Of a stretch of DNA of 64,000 nucleotides, positions 40,881 to 51,407 are shown piece by piece; within the stretch, counting starts at the first letter, position 1, and each line of letters opens with the position of its first letter. The stretch lies in contig JAKSZU010000002.1 of the NCBI GenBank assembly GCA_026018925.1, positions 157,163,400 through 157,227,399 on the forward strand, in the 5' to 3' direction. A program made the translations under genes and the position numbers. This DNA is from Tupaia tana (Eukaryota > Chordata > Mammalia > Scandentia > Tupaiidae). A model generated the notes under the pieces. The model had not been told where the DNA came from. It searched no databases and saw nothing but the letters and a program-made list of their open reading frames with translations.

Positions 40881-42874
40881 ATATGCTGCTTTTAAAATTA
40901 AATTAATGTAAGCACTACAAAATCTTTTTTGCCAAAGTGACATAATGAAGGCTGATTTTAAAAAATGTAAGGAATAAAAAAAGGAAAAAGAAAAGAAAGG
41001 ACTAGAACTAAATAGAGCAATACAAAGTAATGCTAAAGAAAAATCTAACCGCGATGGAGCCTCAGTGGTCACAGCTGACACCCTGGAGAACTAGGACACC
41101 AAGTGAATTGCATTAAACCCTGAGCCTCATTCATTATGCCTTAAATAACCATAAGGGCGGATCAGCATGGGCATGTGGATTATTCTTTTACATTATAATT
41201 TTGGATATGATACTCTTTTCTAGTGAAACTATCAATTTCACCCTCTTTAGAATTATAACATCTCAAATAAGGAAACATTAAGGCTTTAAAGCTTCTCTGG
41301 AAGAAGCATAAAAACTGATTTATATCTAATGACAAATCAGGACCAGGGGTCCGCGAGCTGGCTCTACAGAAACACAAAATTGTTGTTTACATTAGGAGAA
41401 AGACTTTAATGTGTGCCATTTCGTACTATATTATAATAAGATTAAAACTGTTATCTTTTTCATTTTGCTGCACTGATGAGATTAATACCAACTGTCTTTC
41501 CTGAAGAATGGCTACGGAGGCTTTTTATGCATTTACATCCCCAATCTACTCCCTCTGACTCAATTGATGTACAGTATCTTTGAAGAAACGGCATCTTTCA
41601 GCTGTGCCATTTTTATCACCTTCATCTCCAGTGCCTGCTGGCAAATCAGCGGCATGTCAGAAATGGGTGAGGAACATGAAGATATACAAGTGTGAATTTC
41701 ATGAAGCCTGATGCTCCTACGATGCCATATATTTTTGGCCACTAAAACACTCTAAGTACTTAGTTTCCACACCCCATGTTGTGCATCTCATCCCAGTAGC
41801 AATTACAGCTAGAGTCCAGCTGTAAAAACCTGATGGAGATGCTGTGCAGATTCCAAGAACCCAAAGCACAATTCATTAGGAGCGCTTCGCTTGTTTTCTG
41901 AAGCGTTTTCGCTACAGGCATGTCCTGGCTGGGCAGGGTCATTCCCATTCTTTCCTCTCCTACACTCCATCGAGGGCAAACTACTGAAAAGTAACCCAGA
42001 AACTCAAGATTACCTCAGATGCCATTTTAACCCCTCCTTAATACATTCAAGGGAAATCAGATCGTAGCCACTGATGAAAGCACAAGGTAACAGGCAAAGC
42101 CCGCTCAGCCGCTACAAGTTTCCCTTCCTTCTAATGCTCCGGAGAAATTGAATCAATCAGATCAAGTCAGGAGGCCGGACTGCAGCTCGGAAACGGGCAG
42201 GTTACAGTTGTTGACAGTTGTATATATTTGCTCAGAAAGAAGAAAGTATAAACATGTATAGACATCAAAGTAAAAAAAAAAAAGTTCCTGATATACATAG
42301 AGCCTTTAGATTCCCAAGCATAGCTAGGACACCACCATAGGTTCCGGAGTGACTGTGACTGTGACTGTCAACTGAGGTGGTGACAGTGTAAAAACTGGAG
42401 GTTGATGAGGAGTGGAGGTGGGGGGTGGGGGTGAGGGGAGTGGTGGGAAAAAAATGAAATTCTGTACCTGCCTGCTTGGGGTGTTGATTACAATCTGTGG
42501 GGTGCAGACAGGGACACTGCAGTGTGGTCTCCAAGTCCCATAATTTGGCATCCTGTGGCTTTTCTTTGAGCATCACCCGACAGAGACAACAGAACAGGGG
42601 CCACATTCATCGATAAGAATTTATTAACACGTGGAGTAATAAGGTCTTGCTCAGGAGTCTTCGTGAACGATGGCTCATCTGTTAGCTTAAGTAAGACCCT
42701 AGTCCTTTTTAAAAAGAAATCGATACTTGAAACTGTTAGGAACAGAGTCCTAGCTTATTTAACCAAACGTGAAACATACACACAATTGCAGAAACTCCAA
42801 TACGGTATCATTTACTTTTAGACAAGAAGGACTGAATTATGCTCAATGTGCACAGCTCACACAAACAAGTTATT
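40461..42874. other. 2.4 kb SINE-free stretch, candidate conserved non-coding
   Basis: Unique apart from an (AT)n run. 41,440-41,960 has balanced composition, few homopolymers and retained CpGs (GGCTACGGAGG, GAAACGGCATC, CAGCGGCATG, GAGCGCTTCGC, AAGCGTTTTCGC), as conserved enhancers often do. No coding frame with context. 42,345-42,370 holds (GTGACT)n and 42,410-42,440 a G-rich patch. Confidence 0.45.
40836..40884. repeat. (AT)n microsatellite
   Basis: TATATATA runs with two G interruptions. Confidence 0.92.
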
Positions 42875-42889
42875 AAGAGTTGCTGTACG

Positions 42890-43144
42890 GGGACCAGCAG
42901 TTAGTGTAATGGCTATGTCGCTGGACTCCCACATAGTCGACCGTGGTTCGCGTCCCGGACCCAGTGGCTTAAAACTCACGCCGGGCGCGTGTGTGTGTGT
43001 GTGCCCAAGATCCCAAGAGGAGAATGGAGGAGAAGGGACTGCGGCGTGGCCATCCCCCCTGGGGGGGGTGATTTCTCGCTTTCTATCTCTCTGTCTCTCT
43101 CTGCCTGTCTGGCGAGCGCACGCGCCCTATAGCAAAAATCTCTC

Positions 43145-43171
<27 letters not shown>
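42890..43171 (+). mobile_element. SINE-L copy, young, reference copy
   Basis: Very well preserved. Box A TTAGTGTAATGG at 42901-42912 and box B GGTTCGCGTCC at 42945-42955 form a type-2 RNA polymerase III promoter as in tRNA genes. Then CGCCGGGCGCGTGTGTGTG, CCCCCCTGGGGGGGG palindrome, CT stretch, CGCGCCCTATAGCAAAAATCTCTC and A32. The 15-base duplication AAGAGTTGCTGTACG at 42875-42889 and 43172-43186 is exact. Likely a recent insertion. Confidence 0.97.
42901..42955 (+). promoter_or_regulatory. Internal Pol III promoter (A and B boxes) of the SINE
   Basis: A box at 42901-42912, B box at 42945-42955, 32 bases between them, as in tRNA-derived SINEs. Transcription here is not shown by sequence alone. 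Confidence 0.7.
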
Positions 43172-43176
<5 letters not shown>

Positions 43177-43186
43177 TTGCTGTACG

Positions 43187-43700
43187 AACAGAAACTAGGG
43201 TTCTGGTTAATGTGCTAAAGACTTCATCCCGTTTTTATAATGTCCTTTTGAACTCTGCAGCTTGATGTGACACAGGATTGATTGGTTTATAAACAGATGC
43301 TCATCAGACGCAGTGATGAGAAGAGCAGTTTCATTTTGATTTTACATGAGATTTTGTGATTTTTATAGTTCCCCAAAACAAAACAAACAAAACACCATCC
43401 ACCAAAAACAGAACCTAGGCCCATCCTGTAGAAAGGAGGTCATGCCTGGTAACCATACTTAGCACCTCACTCTCAGCACACACCAGATGTAAAAGCTGGC
43501 TGCAGGAATTGATGCATCTTTGATGAAATGGATACTGCTTCTAGACTAACAGCCGGCTGCCCCCCTGCCTTCTCTCGCCTGTTTTCTGGGGACTCTCAGA
43601 TGAAACGAAGGAGCACAATGGTTATGAACATTTTGCCTAGCTCAGCGTGTATTAGGACATTTAAATGCTTTTATATGACTACCAGTTTCTCTGCCTTTTC
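43187..43700. other. Unique stretch, nothing recognised
   Basis: No repeat or coding signal. Confidence 0.5.
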
Positions 43701-44165
43701 TTTTTCTTTTTTTTTTTTTTCAATTTTTTTCTTTTTTTTATTATCATCATATTCTTCTTTATATTACATTGAATTACATATAACTTTACAGTGTATTACA
43801 TTGCTTTTTCAAAAGGAATGCCATGCATGTCAGTCAGTACAGAGACATTAATCTCCCTGCTTCAACATTCATATCTTTTCTGTTTTCCCCAATCATTATT
43901 ATTATTATTCTAATTATTTTTTAAAACAGTCAATCGCTATTTCTCGTTTTACTTGTATAAATACTTTGCCCATCATGAAATACTTCTCAGACAAATCCAG
44001 TTGAGAATATTATACATGTCAACATCAACAGTTAATAAGCCATATCTGTTTCTCACTAACGTCCTGCCTCTCTATTGTTCATTTGTTATCTTTCTCTATC
44101 CTCTTCTCTTCACTTCCCTGCCTCTTCTTTTTATAACAAGATGGCACTGGTGTGGCCAAAACTTC
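43701..44165 (-). mobile_element. L1 3'-UTR-like, 5'-truncated
   Basis: On the minus strand it ends AATAAAAAAAAG plus an A-rich run (T-rich 43699-43741 on the plus strand), preceded by purine-rich blocks (complement of 44,080-44,130). General build fits an L1 3' UTR. No coding part retained; family not identified. It includes (ATT)n at 43896-43909. Confidence 0.5.
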
Positions 44166-45436
44166 ACCCTACAGGAATAGGTCAATGTTTGCCTTACCAC
44201 GTAATGGGGGTGCTGGCTTAAGATTTCCCAAATTAATTCAACAAAGGGTGGGTTTCAGGCGAGTAGGAAGGGAAACACCTTCGTAGGGGGGACTAAAGCT
44301 GGAATAAGTAAAACTTTTAAGAGAGAAGTTACTGTGCTCTGAAGATTTGAGTGATTCATTGGAAAATTAAAATTTCAGTTTTTTAAATAGGACAATTCAC
44401 GCTTATGAATTGTAATGACCAAATAATTGCACTAATGACACTGTTGTATTCAATTTTGGAAGAGTTGGCAGAGTTGAGTTTGTAATGCAATAAATGATGC
44501 CTGAATGGACTGTTGCCTCCACTGCAACTTACAAGGAAAATGCTTTCTCCTTAAAGGACTCCTCTCTTTGAAATGCACCAAGTGGCACAAAGCCAAGGGA
44601 AGCTGGTGCTTAAGCAACCAAGACTGAGCAGCGCCTGTGTGCATTTCAATCTCAGCCAACCGAAGTAAATGTTATTGGAGCTTTTGTGCTGTAAAATTGC
44701 TGCTTTCATGCCCACTGCATCTGACAATAGGAATCCTTGGTCTACCAGGATAGAGGGAGGTTGTTGTGCCTCCCAGCCAGATTTCTACATTCCTAAGAAA
44801 AGGGCGGGAAGTGGGGCAAAACTGCTGCTGCTCTTAATGGGCTGGGGACAATGAGGCTCAAATTGGCAGTGCATCTGGACAGAGAAAGAGACTTTAAACA
44901 GAAATGTATTTCTACTACCTTCTGCATTAACGCTGGGCTCTGGGAAGGTGTCCTTTCAGAATAATTCTGACATGTTTATAAAAACAAAATTAAATTCTAA
45001 GGGGTAGTGGCTTAAAGTTTAAAACTTAATGATCAGAAAATTATAAAAACTTACAAATCAACACTTTAAAACTGAAGGGCAACAGTTTAAAACTCATTTA
45101 ATGCAGAACTGTTAACATTGGCATTTGTTTTCTGGAGATACTGAGTTTTCCTTCACATGATATTTACTTTGTGTGGGTGCTTAGTTTATATGAATTTTTA
45201 TTCACTAGTCCAGACACCCCGTCATTTACTGAGCACTTCCTACGAATCAGGCACAAGACATTACTTCTGGTGTTGTAGTTTTTAATGTATTTTATGCCTT
45301 AAGCCATACAGATTTTTTTCTTTAAGTATACTGAAAGTAATTTTTAAAGTATCAATGCTCTTAGAAGACGGTTACAATTTTTTTCAGAAAGATACTAACA
45401 TAATATCTACCATATAAGTTTATTTTAAGTAAGATT
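44166..45436. other. Unique stretch with a small L2 fossil
   Basis: 45,190-45,270 (TTATTCACTAGTCCAGACACCCCGTCATTTACTGAGCACTTCCTACGAATCAGGCAC) is a probable antisense L2 end. Nothing else recognised. Confidence 0.5.
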
Positions 45437-45450
45437 TAAATGCTGTTTCA

Positions 45451-45713
45451 TGGAACCAGCAGTTGGCATAATGGCTGTGTTGGTGGACTTCCATGTAGTT
45501 GACCGTGGTTTGAGTCCCGGACCCGGTGGCTTAAACTCACACTGGGCACGTGTATGTGTGTGCCCAAGATCCCAAGAGGAGAATGGAAGAGAAGGGACTG
45601 TGGTGTGGCCATCCCCCACCCCCGGGGGGGTGGGGGGGGGTGGGTGACTTCTGGCTTTCTGTCTCTCTCTGTCTTTCTGGCAAGTGCATGCTCCCTATAG
45701 CAAAAACCTCTCA

Positions 45714-45747
<34 letters not shown>

Positions 45748-45748
45748 A
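45451..45748 (+). mobile_element. SINE-L copy, long A tail
   Basis: Head GGAACCAGCAGTTGGCATAATGG, CGGACCCGGTGGC, CACGTGTATGTGTGTGCCC. The CCCC/GGGG palindrome has expanded into a G-rich run at 45617-45645; CTCCCTATAGCAAAAACCTCTC, A29. Duplication TAAATGCTRTTTCA at 45437-45450 and 45749-45762. Confidence 0.95.
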
Positions 45749-45940
45749 TAAATGCTATTTCAATTAATGGGGGATTGGGAATCAAATAATATTTCTTGAT
45801 TTTTAAAAAACTTTATGATCGTTTGCCGGTGGTTATGATACATAGTTGAATTTATAACTAACATCAAAACAACACAGAATAATCTGGAATCACTAGCCTG
45901 GTTTAGACATAGACTAATTCTATTAGAATGTCTTGTTGTG

Positions 45941-46126
45941 AGAGCCAGCAGGTGGCATGGTGGTTAAGGGCACTGGACTCCCACAGGGCCAACTGCGGTT
46001 CAAGTCCTGGATCTGGTGGCTTGCTTTCTCACTTTCTCTCTCTCTCTCACTCTGTCCCTTTCTGGTCACATTTAAATAAATGAGTGAATGAAGTTAAATA
46101 AAATAATTCTTAAAAAAAAAAAAAAA
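45941..46126 (+). mobile_element. SINE-S copy
   Basis: Head GAGCCAGCAGGTGGCATGGTGG, GGTTCAAGTCC, CT run, TTCTGGTCACATTTAAATAAATG. Imperfect duplication near AGAATGTCTTGTTGTG (45925) and AGAATGCTTTGTTATG (46131). Confidence 0.92.
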
Positions 46127-46504
46127 GAAAAGAATGCTTTGTTATGTTCATTATGCCCTTACTTACAATTTACCATCATGCAATCACATGGCCATTAATG
46201 TGAGCTAAGTAACCACATTCACTATTTTTTGGGGAGAGGCTGGTGATACTTCTGCATTGTATACATGAAGCATAAAAAATGGAGACCGCAAGAGTTCTGC
46301 CTCCCTTCTCCATCTTTTCCCTACCCTTTCAACTCACTGTAGAGGCCTTAAAAAGACCGAAGAGCAAGAGGAACATAAATCATGCAAAGTAAAGAAAGCA
46401 CCTTAAAGGAAAAGAAGAGAAGTGACATAGAAAATTAAAGCTGCAAAAAGACAAATGAGGCCGTCCCCTTTCTCCTAAGTATTCCAGATATAATGAAGTG
46501 GGTT
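46127..46504. other. Unique stretch, nothing recognised
   Basis: 46,330-46,450 is purine-rich. No element or coding signal. Confidence 0.5.
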
Positions 46505-46522
46505 CTGTTTCAGCTTTCTTCT

Positions 46523-46711
46523 CACTTTTTTAAAAATATATTTCACTTTAGTTATCCATTTATTTATCTATTTATTTTAATTTGACCAGAAAAGGATAGA
46601 GTGAGAGAGCGAGAGACAAAGTGAGAAAGCAAGCTGCCAGGTCCGGGACTCAAGCCACATTTGGCCACGTGGGAGTCCAACACCCTTAACCACCACGTCA
46701 TCTGCTGGTCC
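46523..46711 (-). mobile_element. SINE-S copy with target-site duplication
   Basis: Reversed: TTTTAATTTGACCAGAAAAGG, GGTCCGGGACTCAAGCC, CACGTCATCTGCTGGTCC. Duplication CTGTTTCAGMWTTCTTCT at 46505-46522 and 46712-46729 (18 bases, two mismatches). Confidence 0.94.
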
Positions 46712-46764
46712 CTGTTTCAGAATTCTTCTGATTATTCTTTTTCCTTATAGCTTCTAAATAGATC

Positions 46765-46975
46765 TGCCTTTGAACTGCCACTTAATAATCCTATGACCCT
46801 GAGCAAGTTACTTAACCTCTCCATGCCCCATAGTTTTAGTCTGTGAAACAGGGTTAAGAATACCAAATCCTCAGGGATATACATTGCATTAAATATCATA
46901 TATATATGAACACACTTGTCTAATATAGTGTCTGGCTCATAGGAGGCCCCTAGTAAATGTTAGTTTCATTTTCTT
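46765..46975 (+). mobile_element. MIR SINE fossil
   Basis: CCTTTGAACTGCCACTTAATAATCCTATGACCCTGAGCAAGTTACTTAACCTCTCCATGCC, then AGTCTGTGAAACAGGGTTAAGAATACC and ATAGTGTCTGGCTCATAGGAGG is a good match to MIR plus its L2-like end. Confidence 0.9.
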
Positions 46976-48742
46976 TCTTTTGTGATACATTTACTTTACT
47001 AATATGTAAGAAAAATCACCAAAGCTAATGTAAGCATATACTTTATAAAACAGTAGATCCTAGATTTCTCAGATCAATGTTTTAAAAGCAACTAATTTGA
47101 ATGAATCAAAACATTGATATTAATTATCATTTGGAGTATTTAAATGTTAGATTAAGAAGCTGGTCTCCCTTGTTTAATCACTCTAATTACTGTGGTGTCT
47201 GAATTTTATTTTATCTTTTAACTGCACATTTTTAGGAGGAGCTCAAATAAAACCTAAATGGGTGACGAGAGTCGTATGGTTGTGTGTTTAGCTTCAACGA
47301 TCAAGTGTCGATGTTTCTGGGACCCCATTTCTGGCTTCTAACCTAGTTGACATTTGGAAACAATGTTTTCCTTTAGCTTAAAGGGTTGCTTTGCAATACT
47401 TTAACAGGACATCGCTTCCCCTATGGAAGCAATTATGCCCTGTGCAGATTTTTCCAGCTCTCACATTTTCTCACTACGTGTTAATAGGATTGTATCTGTG
47501 CTCTCAGGCCGACGGCACGCTACACCTTAGGCTGATCAGACTACCTGGGAGACGGTCTCCCTGTACAAGAAATCACTTGTCATTTGGATCCTGTAGATTT
47601 GTAAATATTTTGAGAAATCTTTCTTAGAGAAACTTACATAATTGATGAGAGTGGTGTGCTCTAAACTTTCCTCTGAAAGGTGAGAAGTCTGCATTCAGAC
47701 ATGATGTAATTAGTCTTGTCATTATAATTAAGGAAAAAGGTAGCAAACTATAAGTCTTGCAAAATGTGAGTGAAAGGATATCGTAGTTTAACTAATTGTT
47801 CAACCACATTATAAAGCTTGATTTTAGCAGGTAAAAGGTCAGATGATATGAAGACTGTAATTGTCTCTCGGTAAGTTTGAATTCTTGAACTAGCAGAGGC
47901 ATATTTTTTACACATTAGAAGAACAGTACAAAGTTTGGCTTTGCAACTAAAGAATAAAACCATGAAGGAAAAGATTAACCATATCAGAGATGAAGAAGAG
48001 ATAAAAATAGGCTGGTCATCAGAAAACCTTTATTATACATACAATATTTCTCTTCTCTCTCAAAGCATGAGCAGAAAAAAAATGAATAGCTTTTACCTAA
48101 GGAGCAGTCACCTTATCAGGCTAACTTCTTGTCAGATATCACGAATATACACACATTAGTGTCTAAGACTGGACATAAGTAATATGATATAGAAGGTTTT
48201 TTATGTGAAAAAAATTAAGACACCTTCCTAAGAATATTACTGAATATTCTATTTCAAGTGTAAGGGAGTAGACATAAAATTATCCTTTGGAGAAGAGGAA
48301 AGATTGAGTTGGGAGGTCTTGTGCTTTGCAAAAATTTGGCATCAGAAGTGAAAGGGCTTAAAAGCCAGAGACTTTGAAATAAGCTGAATCACAAAGCAGA
48401 TGAACTCTAACTCTCCATTTTCTTTGAAGGTTTAGATCCTAACCCAAGTTATCAAGCTGTTATGGTTTGAAAAAGTGCTGTAAAAGCTAACAGCAAGAAT
48501 GCCTTTCAAATCTAAATGAGAGGAGGCATTAATCCTTAGTAGCTGTCTTCCTTAGCAATATGTAAAAAATCAAAAATTGTTTAAAACTAATCTTCAATGA
48601 AAACTCAAAATCTTGCTCTTAAGTTTATCCATAGTAAATGAATTTCATTTTTAAAAATTATTTATTAAGATTATTAAAGCAAATTATGATATACATATAA
48701 TAAGGCAATCCTTGCCATGACCATCCAATCCTTCATTCAGTT
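46976..48742. other. 1.8 kb SINE-free stretch, part may be conserved
   Basis: 47,240-47,640 keeps many CpGs (GGTGACGAGAGTCGTATGG, CAACGATCAAGTGTCGATG, CCGACGGCACGC, GAGACGGTC) and lacks repeats. It includes a 78-codon frame at 47391-47627 with no recognised family. The remainder is AT-rich. Confidence 0.45.
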
Positions 48743-48744
48743 AT

Positions 48745-48990
48745 TTTTTGCCATAGGGTATGTGCACTCACTGGGGAGAGACAGAGAGAGACACAGAGAG
48801 GGAAAGTGAGCAATCACCTCCCCAGGGGGGGATGGTCACATTGCAATCCCTTTTCCTCCACTCTCCTCTTGGGATTTTGGGAATGCATGCACAAGCCCAG
48901 CATGATTTTCAAGTCTTCGGGTCCAGGACTTGAACTACAGTCAGCCATGTGGAAGTCCAGCACCTTAACCACCATACCATCTGTTGGCCC
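48745..48990 (-). mobile_element. SINE-L copy
   Basis: Reversed: TTTTTTGCCATAGGGTATGTGC, GGGATTTTGGGAATGCATGC, GGTCCAGGACTTGAAC, head CCATCTGTTGGCCCC. Confidence 0.9.
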
Positions 48991-49245
48991 CAGCCATTTA
49001 TATTTTACTGCTTCAGTATCATGTATGTCCAGGAACCAAGTGTTAGCTCTTTCTCTCATTTTGTCTATCAAGTTCTATCATTTTTCTGAAGGACATAGAC
49101 AACTTTGAACATTCTCTTCTAGTTGATAACTATTCAGTCAAGATTTAACTTGGAGGAACAAAAGATGGTTTACATAATTTTAAAATACCCTTTAAACATC
49201 TTGGGAGTATATTCATTAATAGAACCCATATTAAAATAATTCACA
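48991..49245. other. Short unique spacer
   Basis: Nothing recognised. Confidence 0.4.
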
Positions 49246-49456
49246 GGGGGCTAGTGTGGTGGTGAATGTGGCTGGATCCAAAATGGCCAAATGCAAGGTT
49301 CGTGTCCCAGACTTGGTGCTTGAGAAACACGCCAGCTATGAATGTACACCGAAAACCCTAAAGGAAGGGGAGACAGAGAACAACAGGTTGCAGTATGACC
49401 ATCCCCCATGTGGGTGCTTTCTCATTTTCATTCTGTCTCTCTCCAGCAAGGGCAAC
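49246..49456 (+). mobile_element. SINE-L/O copy, target of a younger SINE
   Basis: Head AGGGGGCTAGTGTGGTGG, GGTTCGTGTCCCAGAC, CATCCCCCATGTGGGTGC palindrome, CTCTCCAGCAAGGGCAAC. A young SINE-L inserted near its 3' end, and its end ACTCTGGCAATTTTT appears on both sides. Confidence 0.85.
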
Positions 49457-49471
49457 ACTCTGGCAATTTTT

Positions 49472-49738
49472 TTTTTGGGGGGGGAGGAGGTTTATCGCAA
49501 TAGGGCACATGCGCTCGCCAGACAGACAGAGAGAGACGTAGAGACAGAAAGCGAGAAATCTCCCCCCAGGGGGGATGGCCACGCCGCAATCCCTTCTCCT
49601 CCATTCTCCTCTTGGGATCTTGGGCACGCACGCACACGCGCCCGGCGTGAGTTTCAAGCCACCGGGTCCGGGACGCAAACCGCGGTCGACTACGTGGGAG
49701 TTCAGCGACATAGCCATTACGCTAACTGCTGATTCCCC
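49472..49738 (-). mobile_element. SINE-L copy, young, CpG-rich, nested
   Basis: Reversed and nearly intact: ACGCACGCACACGCGCCCGGCGTGAG, GGGTCCGGGACGCAAACCGCGGTCGACTACG, head GCTGATTCCCC. The exact 15-base duplication ACTCTGGCAATTTTT at 49457-49471 and 49739-49753 lies in an older SINE. One of the youngest insertions here. Confidence 0.96.
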
Positions 49739-49753
49739 ACTCTGGCAATTTTT

Positions 49754-50378
49754 AACAAGAAAAGAAAACAATGAAAACTCACACGGTCTTTAACCTTCAA
49801 GTCTAACCTGCATGTCTCATTCTATCATCTAACTTACTCTCTCCTTTCCTGTCTTGGCCCACAGTAGGACCAGATGGTCACTACCCATTACATCTCCAAA
49901 AATCCAAAGAACACATCTTCCCTTTGCTCTCTCTCCTCTTTATTAAGTAATGTAATTCTTCTGTAAGATTTTCTCATGAGTCTCATTTTCTAATCTTTTA
50001 ATTAGCTTGGTAACTCTCAGAACACTGCAAATTTCAGAACTGTGCAGCAAAACTGAATTCTGATAAAGGTCTGATGAACGCAAAATAAAATGGTTGAAAT
50101 ATCACATAGCTCGACTAAGAGAACCTTGAGAGTAAGAAGCCAAGTCTTCTACGTCTCTACAGTATCTAAAATATAAGTAGGTGTTCAATAAATGAGGAAT
50201 TAATGTGTCAGCAGTCACTGGGATTCCAAATATCTCCCACTACTAAAAGCAAATCCAGAACTACTTTTCTGTTATTTTTAAGTGTGATGGAGGAAAGGGA
50301 AAAAAAAGGTAACAATGGAAAAATTGCTACCAAAGCCCAAGCTGATAAACAGTCTTGTTACTCGCAATTGTTGCATAG
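49754..50378. other. Unique stretch, nothing recognised
   Basis: 50,130-50,200 (CTACGTCTCTACAGTATCTAAAATATAAGTAGGTGTTCAATAAATGAGG) is a plus-strand L2 3' end (tagtaggtgctcaataaatg). The rest is unknown. Confidence 0.5.
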
Positions 50379-50525
50379 GGGGCCAGCAGGTGATGTGGTG
50401 GTTAAAGCAGTGGACTCCCACAGGGCCGACCACGGTTTGGGATTGGGACCTGAAGGGCTTCTTCCCCCCACCCTCTCTCTCTCTCGTGAGCACATGTGCC
50501 CTATGTAAAAACAAAACAAAACCAA
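50379..50525 (+). mobile_element. Short SINE with SINE-L end (hybrid or deletion form)
   Basis: Starts with a SINE-S/L head (GGGGGCCAGCAGGTGATGTGGTGG). The whole CGCCGGGCG...CCCC/GGGG middle is missing, yet it ends in the SINE-L signature GTGAGCACATGTGCCCTATG plus (AAAAC)n. Confidence 0.85.
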
Positions 50526-50845
50526 AGGCATTGACATGTCTTTGCCTTTCTAAGATTTTGTCAACACATAAAGAAATCATATCTTTGCCTTAAGGTTACA
50601 TATCATTTAATGTTAAATACATTAAAAGATGCAACCTTTAGAATACTACTGCGTGTTTATCAAATTTTACTAGTCTGCATAATGAACAGGGATCATAGTA
50701 AGTTAGGCAAACTAGTAACTCTGTTTGGGATGAGTCCTTATCAAATTACATGTACATTTAAAATTGTATCTTTATATTATCCCTCTCCTTTTGTACATAT
50801 TACAATAAGCTCGTTGTACTTTATTATGATTTTTCTTTTTCTAAT

Positions 50846-51079
50846 TTGCCAGAGGGCTCATGCACTTGCCAAGAGAGACAGTCAGACAGGGGAAGTGAAA
50901 AAGCGCCTCCCTAAAAGGGAATGGGCACACTGCAATCCCTTCTCCTCCATTTCTTTTCAGGACTTTGTGTGTGGCAGACACCCTGCGTGTTTCTCAAGCT
51001 GCAGAGTCTGGGACACAAACCTTGCAGTCAGCCAGGTGGGATCCAGCCACTCTAACCATCACACTATGGGCTGGCCCTC
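50846..51079 (-). mobile_element. SINE-O copy
   Basis: Reversed: TTTGCCAGAGGGCTCATGCAC, GCACACTGCAATCCCTTCTCC, GGACACAAACCTTGCAGTCAGCC, head CTATGGGCTGGCCC. Confidence 0.82.
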
Positions 51080-51241
51080 TTCAGATCATTTCTAATCATC
51101 ACAGTTGGGAAAGTTATTTCTTCAGGCAAATTCACTTACTTGAGTATGTACTGGTTTATTTATACAGTTTACATAGCTGTCCTCTCACCTCTGTTGTGAC
51201 TTTTTCTTTTAAATAATGCAATTTACATTTATTTATTATTA

Positions 51242-51405
51242 TTAAGTTTGCTATAGGGCACATGTACTCAACAGAGAGAGACAGAGAGACAAACAGAGAG
51301 AAAGAGAAAGCGGGAAAGAGAGAAAGCAAGTCACCAGTCCAGGATTTGAACCGTGGCCAGTCATGTGGAAGTGTAGCACCTTAATCACTCTGCCACCTGC
51401 TGGCT
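51242..51405 (-). mobile_element. Hybrid SINE: SINE-L end with SINE-S body
   Basis: Reversed. The left part AGTTTGCTATAGGGCACATGTACTC is the SINE-L 3' end, but it runs straight through a GA-rich stretch into AGTCACCAGTCCAGGATTTGAACC and the head CACCTGCTGGC, with no SINE-L middle. Same build as 50379. Confidence 0.82.
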
Positions 51406-51407
51406 TA

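Noticed and set aside
42890..42965. tRNA gene
   Set aside because: A and B boxes are present, but the head does not fold as a complete cloverleaf by eye and is the 5' part of a SINE with target duplications.
49358..49771. 137-codon minus-strand frame, and similar frames at 23310-23765, 42846-43265, 60671-60880 and 61227-61430
   Set aside because: They are read-through of SINE-L copies. The same peptide patterns recur at every young copy, and there are no start context, splice sites or homologues.
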